A stretch of 64,000 nt of DNA from NCBI GenBank assembly GCA_025355105.1, contig JANYAE010000016.1, forward strand, positions 1 to 64,000, read 5' to 3'. The first letter of the stretch is position 1, and each line of letters begins with the position of its first letter. The notes beneath the pieces were generated by a model. It made no database searches, was not told where the DNA came from, and saw only the letters and a list, made by a program, of their open reading frames with translations. The translations under genes were made by a program, and so were the position numbers. This DNA comes from Pseudomonadota bacterium. GTDB lineage: Bacteria > Pseudomonadota > Gammaproteobacteria > Steroidobacterales > Steroidobacteraceae. Shown in pieces: positions 8,525 through 15,962 of the stretch.

Positions 8525-9604
8525 TTAGGGCAGGATGTCCACTACGATCGTTGATGGGCCCGACGTCGGGTACGCACCGCTCGCCCATGTCCCCCGTTGT
8601 GAGCCTCCGACGAGCGCGATGCTGGGTGGCATTGAACCGCCGGATCGCACCCGGACGGCCGCCTGGCCGAGAGACGGCGCCGCTCCGATGTCCACGTTCG
8701 CAAACTTGTAGCCGGGGAAATTGGACGCGCTGATCACGATGCCGTACTGAACGGTATCCAGATCGATGTCGCTCCCCGCGCCATATCCGCAGGTCGGATT
8801 CTGCGACTTGTCCGGTGAGTCGGTGAGAAGAATTCCGGTGTAGCGCGAGAACGCGAAGAAGCCATGCACGTCGAGGCTGTCCATGCGGTTCACGATCAGC
8901 GCCGTCCCATGGTTCAGCACCCAGGTGTCGATCGGACGCGGATAGGTCGCGCCCTCCAGGACGTCCCAGAACACCGAGTTGAGGAGATTGCGTAGCGACA
9001 CATGGTCCAGTGTGTGGTCGATGTTGACGCCGGTGTTGAAGGCTCCGATGAAGAGGTCCTGGGCCATGGTCCGCCCGACCTCAATGTCAAGGAAGTTGTA
9101 GGCGTTGGTCACCGTCGAGCGGGCGACCTTCGTGCCCGGGGCGAGCACCAGAATCGTATAGGGATAGGCCGTCGGAGCCGCAGCGCCACTGCCCACCTGG
9201 TTCGGGTAGTGGAACAGCAGGTCGGTGACTCCGGCGCCGAGATCGTTCAGGGTGACGAACGGGCCGCCGGTGTTCGTGATCAGCAGAGTGGGAGCAACCG
9301 CGGTGTTGGCGGGGTTGACTCCTGCGACATCGAACGGGCCTTCGATCGCTCCGCACAGGACGACGCCCTTCGGCACCACGAACCGTGCCGTTGTGAAATA
9401 GCGGGCCACACTGAACACCACGGAGCCGCCTCCGGCAGCGCGCGCGGCGTTGATGGCACTTTGGATCGCCGCAGAGTCGTCGGTATGGCCGTCGCCCTTG
9501 GCGCCGAACGAATTGACCGAGGCGCCTATGCACACGGCCTGCGCGGACGTTCCGTAACCGGCAACCAGTGTCCAGACAAGTGCGCTTGCGAGCACGATCT
9601 TCAC
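8525..9604 (-). CDS. Secreted pectate-lyase-superfamily beta-helix protein
   Basis: Product of 359 aa. Start is GTG at 9604 with a strong GGAGG 6 nt upstream; the signal peptide (VKIVLASALVWTLVAGYG...AQA) begins exactly there. The mature protein opens with the same FGAKGDGHTDDSAAIQSAI motif as its downstream neighbour and lacks the lipobox and Ig domain. Shared segments such as TNAYNFLDIEVGR and VNIDH, and a common last 30 residues, show duplication followed by loss or gain of the N-terminal anchor. Being upstream by 56 nt, it is probably co-transcribed with the lipoprotein form. Function unknown beyond a likely carbohydrate role for this fold. Confidence 0.85.
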   Translation of the reverse strand: MKIVLASALVWTLVAGYGTSAQAVCIGASVNSFGAKGDGHTDDSAAIQSAINAARAAGGGSVVFSVARYFTTARFVVPKGVVLCGAIEGPFDVAGVNPANTAVAPTLLITNTGGPFVTLNDLGAGVTDLLFHYPNQVGSGAAAPTAYPYTILVLAPGTKVARSTVTNAYNFLDIEVGRTMAQDLFIGAFNTGVNIDHTLDHVSLRNLLNSVFWDVLEGATYPRPIDTWVLNHGTALIVNRMDSLDVHGFFAFSRYTGILLTDSPDKSQNPTCGYGAGSDIDLDTVQYGIVISASNFPGYKFANVDIGAAPSLGQAAVRVRSGGSMPPSIALVGGSQRGTWASGAYPTSGPSTIVVDILP

Positions 9605-9831
9605 GTTCGTCCTCCTCGACTGAGCGTCCCGCGGGGTTGAGTTCGACTCCTCGATCGGTGCAACGGTCGGCAGCGCGGTCCGAATGACTCGCGGAAAGAG
9701 GACTTGCCGCCGGCCTGAAGATTGCGGGCGATGGCCGCGCTCATCGGGGCAATCGGCGTCGCAGCTTCGCGCCTCGGCTCCCCCCACTTGGGATCCGCGT
9801 ACTCGCTCGACCGGGGCGACGCCAGCGCGCC

Positions 9832-11334
9832 TCAGAATCGACCAAGGTGGCCCGTGCTCGGCGCCCGATGGCGGGGCGTCACTTCCGCACCGGACCGCGT
9901 TGCCGAACTAGCAATCGTCGGCGCGTCGGCCGCGGATTCCACCGGCGCGAAGTCGCAGCCCGCGACGCTGGCATGATTCTCGTCGCATGGAATCAGAAGC
10001 ACGGCGTGCTGGTTGCCATCCGGGAGTTGGCCGTGAGCGCCGATTTCTCCGCGATCATTGATGGCGACGGTGAATATCACGGTTACGTTCGAGGCAGGAG
10101 TAATCAACGTGTTCAGGTTGACGGGAGCGCCGCCGTTCTCCCACAGCACCCCATTGCCATCCTCGCCGCAGGGACCTGAATTGCCCACAATCTGGCCACG
10201 CGAATTGATCGATTGCGGCTCGCTGTAACAGTCGCCAGGCAGCTTGCCGAGATCGATCATGCGGCCGTTCTTCCAAAGGACTGCGTCGAATCCGTGCGGC
10301 GAATCAGACCATCCAACCACCTCACCGGCATCGTTCACCGAGAACGCTTCTGAGTAATTGCCTCCCGGCAGGGTGCCGAGGTCCTTCAGACCTTGCTTCT
10401 CGTCCCAGAGGAACGCATGGAGCAGTTGATCTCCAGCCAGGTTCGAACTGCCAACGACCTGTCCTCTGCTATTCATCCAATTCGCAGCACCCGAGGTGCC
10501 GCCAAGCGTCCCGATGTCCACCATCTGCCCGCCGTCCCAGAAGAACGGATCCTGCGTCGGCACTCCTGTCGTAGGGCTTGGCGTTGCGTTCGTGAATGAC
10601 ACACCGGACACCTGACCGCGATCGTTGACGAAGAGAGCGACCGCATCATTGCCGCTCCCGAGCGTTCCCAAATCGCGCATCAGTCCGTCCTTCCACATGA
10701 AGGCGCGAAATTGCGTGGCCACCGGGAAGGGATTCCAGTTGAAGGCGGTCGAGTCGTTGTCAGGAATTGTGTTCAGGGCACCGCCGACCACGACGCCGTG
10801 GTCATTGATGGCATTCGCAAAGCTCACGTTGCCACCGAGCGTGCCCAGATCGATGGCATTGCCATCCCGCCACAGAACTGCCCTGAATTCGGGGTAACCG
10901 GTCAGCGGATCGATGACGCCATTGTTTGACATCCCGACGACGTCGCCGACGTCGTTGACCCAATTTGGGATGGAGGAGTTACCGACACCGGGAAGCGCAC
11001 CCAGGTCAGTCTGGACGCCGTGCTGCCAGGTGATCGGGTGGTTCACCAGGCAGTCTGATTGCAGGCAATTCGGCGCGTACGGATCGACCATGGACGTATC
11101 TGCCTCGGCGGTGGCCAGACCGCGGGAGTCAATGTCCAACGCCCATGGGAATGGCGAGAAACTGCCCGGGCCGCCAAGAGTGCCCATGTCGATGAGTTTG
11201 TAGTGATGGTGCTTGGCGGTCTTTTCCTGCGGGACCCTGTCTTGGGCAAACACCCCCAGCGGCATCGCGACGCCGGCTAGAACGGTTACGACCATGACGC
11301 GCATCAAGTGAACCAAGGCGTGTGGTGCGTCCAT
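9832..11334 (-). CDS. Exported HAF-repeat protein
   Basis: Product of 500 aa. A signal peptide (MDAPHALVHLMRVMVVTVLAG...VFAQ) is followed by about eight HAF-type repeats, each of the form DLGTLGG...(A)xxINDxGxVVG, for example at IDLGTLGG, RDLGTLGS, VDIGTLGG and KDLGTLPG. HAF repeats form a beta-propeller-like extracellular domain of unknown function. ATG at 11334 has AGAGG 7 nt upstream; open frame upstream of it looks non-coding. It sits between the beta-helix pair and the Ig/Kelch lipoprotein, all on the minus strand, suggesting a common surface role (inference). Two cysteine pairs near repeats 2 and 7 might form disulphides. Confidence 0.85.
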   Translation of the reverse strand: MDAPHALVHLMRVMVVTVLAGVAMPLGVFAQDRVPQEKTAKHHHYKLIDMGTLGGPGSFSPFPWALDIDSRGLATAEADTSMVDPYAPNCLQSDCLVNHPITWQHGVQTDLGALPGVGNSSIPNWVNDVGDVVGMSNNGVIDPLTGYPEFRAVLWRDGNAIDLGTLGGNVSFANAINDHGVVVGGALNTIPDNDSTAFNWNPFPVATQFRAFMWKDGLMRDLGTLGSGNDAVALFVNDRGQVSGVSFTNATPSPTTGVPTQDPFFWDGGQMVDIGTLGGTSGAANWMNSRGQVVGSSNLAGDQLLHAFLWDEKQGLKDLGTLPGGNYSEAFSVNDAGEVVGWSDSPHGFDAVLWKNGRMIDLGKLPGDCYSEPQSINSRGQIVGNSGPCGEDGNGVLWENGGAPVNLNTLITPASNVTVIFTVAINDRGEIGAHGQLPDGNQHAVLLIPCDENHASVAGCDFAPVESAADAPTIASSATRSGAEVTPRHRAPSTGHLGRF

Positions 11335-11453
11335 ATGCAAACCTCTGTGCGTATTGCTGTGCACTCGAATCCGGCATCCGCCTTCGATTCCCGCCGCGAG
11401 CAAATTGGTGCATCCGCAACCGTACGAGCGGCGCTCGCAGCGGCGCCGCGACG

Positions 11454-14045
11454 CTACTTGTACAGTTCCGCCGACGACAGCACCGTTGACATGGATGCGA
11501 CCGGTACGGGCAGGTAGCCGCGACCGCAATGACCGTAACTTACCGTTCCCAGCTCGCCACCCGTGATGAGCACCGTACCGTCGGCCAATGTCGTCGCCGC
11601 GTGTCCGTAGCGCGCGGTGTTCAGCGACCCGGTCGATGTGAAGCCCTCGCTTTCTTGGGCGAACAGTTCCGCTGCCGCGACCGACACCTTTACCTGGCTG
11701 GCCGAGCAGCCGCCGTAGCCCGGACCACCCCCGTAGCTGAACCGGTACACGCTCACGACGCCGTAGCCCCCGGCGATGACCGCCGTGCCGTCATTGCTTG
11801 GGACGGCGGTCCTGCCCCGCGCCGCTTGCATTGTTCTGCCGACGACCGCGGGCAACGAGTTCCCGACGAGCGAGAAGGTACCGGTCGCGGGATCAAAGCT
11901 CTCCGCGCTGAGATCCGGCCCGGCGACCACCACCGTGCCGTAGTTCGGCAACGTGGCATTGGCGAGCCGCGTGGCCGTGTGCCCGGTGCGCGACTCGCTC
12001 ATGCTGCCAGTTGCCGTGAACTTGCCGCTCGTCGGATCGTAGAGTTCGGCCGTCGCCGTCCCGCCGCCGGCGATGAGCACCTGGCCGTTGAGCAGCAGCG
12101 TCGCGGTGTGGCCGCTCCGTGAGACCGCCATGCTGCCGGTCTCCGTGAACGTGTCGGTGGCCGGATTGTAGAGCTCGGCGCTCGCGGTCTCGCCTCCCGC
12201 GATGAGCACCTCGCCGTTCTCTAGCAACGTCGCTGTCTGTCCAGTGTGCGCCGCGCCCATGCTGCCGGTCGCCGTGAACGTACCGGCCGTCGGATCATAG
12301 AGCTCCGCCGTCTGGCTCCCGCCGCCGACGACCAGGACCTTGCCGCTGTTCGGCAACGCCGCGTTTGCGAGCAGCGTCGCGGTGTGCCCGGAGCGCGCGA
12401 CCGTCATGGCATTCGTCACAGTGAACATCTGATTCGTCGGGTCATACAGCTCGGCGGAGGCCAACGGTCCTGCGGCGTCGTTGCCGCCTGCGATAAGCAC
12501 GTGGCCGGTCTGCAGCAGCGTCGCCGTGTGCGCGGCGCGGGCGACCGTCAGGCTGCCAGTGGTCGGGGTGAACGAAGCCGCAGGCCGGGCCATCGACACC
12601 CGAACCGTAACGGGTGCGCTCGGGGCGCTGCGGCCCAGCGAATCGGTGACGTTGAGCGTGATCGGGAACTGGCCCGAATCGCCGGGCGTGCCGGACAGGA
12701 CGCCGCCGCCACTCAAGCCGAGGCCCGTGGGCAGGGCTCCCATCTCGCTCCAGGCCAGCGGCAAGTAGCCGTTGGTTGCCGTGAACATGAAGGCGGGATA
12801 CGCGGTCCCCACAGTGCCTGTCGGCGGCGCCGTGGCATTGATGGTCGGCGGTGGTGGTGCGGTGATGTCGATCGAGAACGGCGCCGAGTTCATTGCGGGC
12901 GTCGATGCGCTGTCGGTGACGGTGATCGTGAAGGGGAATGAGCCGATAGTTGTCGGTACGCCGCCTAGGGATCCGCTGGTAGCCAACGAGAGCCCGGGAG
13001 GCAATGCGCCGGCCGTCACGGCCCACGTGAGCGGCAGGTATCCACCGGCAGCCGTGAAGTTGAAGGCGGAATAGCCGTTGTCGGCCACGCCTGCGGGCGG
13101 CGCCGGCGCCAGGTTGATGACGGGCGGGCCCGGATTCGCCACTAGGATCGTGAAGGATTGCGATCCCGCCTCCGGCGGCTGCGCGCTGTCCGTGGCGGTG
13201 ACTGTGAATGTGACGGTGCCGGGCGTCGTGGGCGTTCCGGACAGAGTCCCGGCGGAGCCGAGTGTCAGCCCGGCTGGCACGGCACCGGTCGTGACGGCCC
13301 AGGTATACGGCCCGAAACCGCCGCTTGCCATGAACGGGAAAGCGGTTCCGTCATTGTACGGATAGCTAACGGTGCCTGCGGGCGGCGCCGGCGTCGCGCT
13401 GATAACCGGTGCGGTCGGCGAGCCCACCACGATCGTGAACGGAGCCGACTGCTGCTGCGGCGTCGGAGCGCTATCAGTGACCGTGACGGTGAATGAGAAT
13501 GGACCGGCACTCGTGGGCAACCCCGACAGCGATCCGTCGCCGCCGAGCGTCAGGCCGGCAGGCGCAGTGCCGGCCGTAACCGCCCAGGTGAACGGCGGCG
13601 AACCGCCGCTCGCGACCGTGAATGTGTAACCCGGATAAGGGTAGCTCGCCGTCCCGGAAGGCGGCTGCGGCGTCGTGCTGATGACCATCATCGAGTCGCT
13701 GATCTGGAGGCTGACGGTGGCCGTGGCATCGTGCGGTGGATTGGATGAATCAGTGGCCAGGACCGTGAACGAATACGTTCCCGCCGTGACCGGGGTGCCG
13801 AGCAATTGACCCGCTGCGTTCAGCGACAGGCCCGGCGGCGGTGCGCCGGAAGCGGTCCAGGTCACCGGCGCCACGCCGTTGCTCGCGATAAATGTGAAAC
13901 CAGGGTACGCGACGCCCGTCGCGCCGTTCGAAGGGGGACCGGAGGTGATCTCGAACGGTGGTGGGCTATTGCCGCCGCCGCAGCTGGCCATGAGTACGAC
14001 GGCCAGCACAGTGACCATCGTGCGCATCGAAAGGAAACGGGCCAC
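11454..14045 (-). CDS. Large lipoprotein with five He_PIG (putative Ig) repeats and Kelch repeats
   Basis: Product of 863 aa. N-terminal signal ends in MASC (Cys22), a lipobox. Residues 30-470 contain five putative-Ig repeats of the He_PIG type (AGLTLGxxGxLSGxPTxxGxxxFTVTxTDS). The C-terminal half has six or seven Kelch-like repeats (GHTATLL, VLIAGG, AELYDP, FTxTGSM), expected to fold as a beta-propeller. The GTG at 14045 is chosen because AGGGGG lies 5 nt upstream; an ATG six codons on is possible. It looks like a surface-exposed adhesion or glycan-binding protein. It diverges from the sigma-factor gene, with an inverted repeat between them. Confidence 0.85.
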   Translation of the reverse strand: MARFLSMRTMVTVLAVVLMASCGGGNSPPPFEITSGPPSNGATGVAYPGFTFIASNGVAPVTWTASGAPPPGLSLNAAGQLLGTPVTAGTYSFTVLATDSSNPPHDATATVSLQISDSMMVISTTPQPPSGTASYPYPGYTFTVASGGSPPFTWAVTAGTAPAGLTLGGDGSLSGLPTSAGPFSFTVTVTDSAPTPQQQSAPFTIVVGSPTAPVISATPAPPAGTVSYPYNDGTAFPFMASGGFGPYTWAVTTGAVPAGLTLGSAGTLSGTPTTPGTVTFTVTATDSAQPPEAGSQSFTILVANPGPPVINLAPAPPAGVADNGYSAFNFTAAGGYLPLTWAVTAGALPPGLSLATSGSLGGVPTTIGSFPFTITVTDSASTPAMNSAPFSIDITAPPPPTINATAPPTGTVGTAYPAFMFTATNGYLPLAWSEMGALPTGLGLSGGGVLSGTPGDSGQFPITLNVTDSLGRSAPSAPVTVRVSMARPAASFTPTTGSLTVARAAHTATLLQTGHVLIAGGNDAAGPLASAELYDPTNQMFTVTNAMTVARSGHTATLLANAALPNSGKVLVVGGGSQTAELYDPTAGTFTATGSMGAAHTGQTATLLENGEVLIAGGETASAELYNPATDTFTETGSMAVSRSGHTATLLLNGQVLIAGGGTATAELYDPTSGKFTATGSMSESRTGHTATRLANATLPNYGTVVVAGPDLSAESFDPATGTFSLVGNSLPAVVGRTMQAARGRTAVPSNDGTAVIAGGYGVVSVYRFSYGGGPGYGGCSASQVKVSVAAAELFAQESEGFTSTGSLNTARYGHAATTLADGTVLITGGELGTVSYGHCGRGYLPVPVASMSTVLSSAELYK

Positions 14046-14242
14046 AAACTCCCCCTGAATCGCGATCGTGCGTACCGCCGCTGCTACGGCGTCAGCCCCG
14101 CCGGATGACGCTGCCGGTCTGTTGCGTTGCGACATCCGCCCCCCATCGTCGGAATCCGCGCAGCGCAGCTGCGCTCCGCTCGGCCGACGCGACCTTGCCG
14201 TGTCTGTGTGGTGGGGTATGAGTGGGCTTTGGGCGTTAAGGG

Positions 14243-14273
14243 CACCAAAATCTGTCGGTCAAAGATTCTGGTG
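14243..14273. promoter_or_regulatory. Inverted repeat between surface-protein genes and the sigma-factor gene
   Basis: CACCAAAATCT (14243-14253) and AGATTCTGGTG (14263-14273) are inverted copies matching at 10 of 11 positions around a 9-nt spacer. It lies in the 291-bp divergent region, 64 nt before the sigma ATG and about 200 nt before the lipoprotein start. The form suits a dimeric regulator controlling one or both directions, but no regulator other than the sigma/FecR pair is encoded nearby. Confidence 0.45.
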
Positions 14274-14336
14274 TCCGAAACATCCGCCAGTGGCTCATAG
14301 TCAGACAGACCAACCGATCGTCCGGTGCAACTTTCG

Positions 14337-14849
14337 ATGGCCGAAGCCGGGAACGCGTTCGTCGAGAGGCTGTTCGCGCACCGCGGTGCCTTGCAGGCCT
14401 TCTTCCATCGGCGCCTGCGGATCAAGTCCGACGCCGCCGATCTCGTCCAGGAAGTGTATTTGCGCATGCTGCGGGTCGGCGACCCGCAGGCGATTCGCAA
14501 TCCGGAGGCGTATCTCTTTACCGTCGCCGGCAACCTCCTGCGGGAGAACGCGGTGGCGGACCGCCACCAGGCCCAGAGCGTGGCGGTGGAGGAAGCCGAT
14601 GCGATGCCGCCATTGGCGGAGGTCCCGGGATTCGAGGTCGCAGCAGACGCATCGACCCGGGTGGCACGATTGAACGAGGTGATCCAGCAGCTGTCGCCGA
14701 AGTGCTGTGCGGCAGTGGTCCTGAAGTACCGCCACGAACTGAGTCACGAGGAAATCGCTGCGCGCCTGCAGGTGTCACCGCGCATGGTCAAGAAGTATCT
14801 CGCCCAGGCCTTGAATCATTGTCGCCGTCGGATGGAACGCCTGAGATGA
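14337..14849 (+). CDS. FecI-like ECF sigma factor
   Basis: Product of 170 aa, the usual ECF length. Region 2 is visible at SDAADLVQEVYLRMLRVGD and region 4 at LSHEEIAARLQVSPRMVKKYLAQAL, a helix-turn-helix. It should direct RNA polymerase to a few promoters, normally those of its own TonB receptor operon, after release by the FecR partner. ATG at 14337 is chosen; a GTG 12 nt earlier in frame is possible and neither has a clear ribosome site. FecR begins 4 nt after its stop, so the pair is co-translated. Confidence 0.92.
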   Translation: MAEAGNAFVERLFAHRGALQAFFHRRLRIKSDAADLVQEVYLRMLRVGDPQAIRNPEAYLFTVAGNLLRENAVADRHQAQSVAVEEADAMPPLAEVPGFEVAADASTRVARLNEVIQQLSPKCCAAVVLKYRHELSHEEIAARLQVSPRMVKKYLAQALNHCRRRMERLR

Positions 14850-14853
14850 ACCG

Positions 14854-15951
14854 ATGAGCCAGAGCAACGCGGAAATTCGGGAGGCAATCGCCGAGCAGGC
14901 GAGCGAATGGTTCATCGAGAACCGCAGCGGCCTCCTCGACGCCGAGGCAAGCGTTGGTTTCATGGCATGGCTGCGGACCTCACCGACCCACGTGGAGGTT
15001 TACCTGCGCCTTGCCGCGCTCGCACCTGACTTCCGGGCAGCGGCCACTGCCACGAAGATTCCGCTCGAAACGCTCCTGGCGCGTGCCAACGCGGACAACG
15101 TCCGTAGCCTCGATCTGCAGGTCCCAGAGCGTCCGCTCGCTCTCGTCCGGCCGAGCCCGCCGCGCACCTGGTCATTGGCGGCAGCCGCAGCCGCTGTGCT
15201 CGTCCTATTGGCATCGGCGACGATCTGGTCGATGCGCGACGGTGAACGGTTCGGGATGCCTCAAACCTATCGCACAGCATACGGCGAGCAACGCACGCAG
15301 ACACTGCCGGACGGCTCGGTCCTCCATCTCAATATGGATTCGGAGGTCACGGTGCGGTACTCGCGTCACGAACGCGTCGTCACCGTCGTTCGCGGCCAGG
15401 CGCTGTTCGAGGTCGCGCCGCAACGCCAGCGACGGTTCCGAGTACAGGCCGGTCCAGCCGGGGTTATCGCGGTGGGGACGCAGTTCGATGTCTACCGCCG
15501 GCCGGGCGCCGAAAGGATCACGGTCATCGAGGGCACCGTCGCCGTCTACTCCGGCCCTTCGCCACCGCTCGTGCCCTCCGACCGGCTCGCAGCGCAGACG
15601 GTGCGTCTGGATGCCGGCAATCAGCTCGACGTGGGCGACCGGATCGGGACGCCGCGGCGCGTTGACGCGCTGGCTGCGGTCGCATGGCTGCAGCGGCAGA
15701 TCGCCTTCGACGCTGAGCCGCTCGGCGAGGTCGCCGCCGAATTCAATCGATATGGGCGGATCCCACTCGAAGTGGAGGACGAATCGCTGCGCGCCCTGCC
15801 GATCAGCGGTGCCTTCGATGCCCTTGATACAGACTCCTTCGCCGCGTTTCTGGGCACGCTGGACGGCGTGGTCGTGCAGAGGATGCCGACGCGGATTCGC
15901 GTACTGACTCTGGCAACGGCCGAGCGCGAACGGCAATCCCGCACGCAGTAG
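14854..15951 (+). CDS. FecR-family transmembrane anti-sigma/sensor protein
   Basis: Product of 365 aa. The N-terminal cytoplasmic part (residues 1-105, with an EQASEWFIENRSG helix of the DUF4880 type) is followed by one membrane helix near residues 108-124, the FecR domain (YGEQRTQTLPDGSVLHLNMDS) and a C-terminal STN-like segment. In this family the periplasmic part contacts the TonB receptor signalling domain and the cytoplasmic part controls the sigma factor. Gene order sigma-FecR-receptor with gaps of 4 and 11 nt supports this. Confidence 0.92.
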   Translation: MSQSNAEIREAIAEQASEWFIENRSGLLDAEASVGFMAWLRTSPTHVEVYLRLAALAPDFRAAATATKIPLETLLARANADNVRSLDLQVPERPLALVRPSPPRTWSLAAAAAAVLVLLASATIWSMRDGERFGMPQTYRTAYGEQRTQTLPDGSVLHLNMDSEVTVRYSRHERVVTVVRGQALFEVAPQRQRRFRVQAGPAGVIAVGTQFDVYRRPGAERITVIEGTVAVYSGPSPPLVPSDRLAAQTVRLDAGNQLDVGDRIGTPRRVDALAAVAWLQRQIAFDAEPLGEVAAEFNRYGRIPLEVEDESLRALPISGAFDALDTDSFAAFLGTLDGVVVQRMPTRIRVLTLATAERERQSRTQ

Positions 15952-15962
15952 AACGGACGGCG

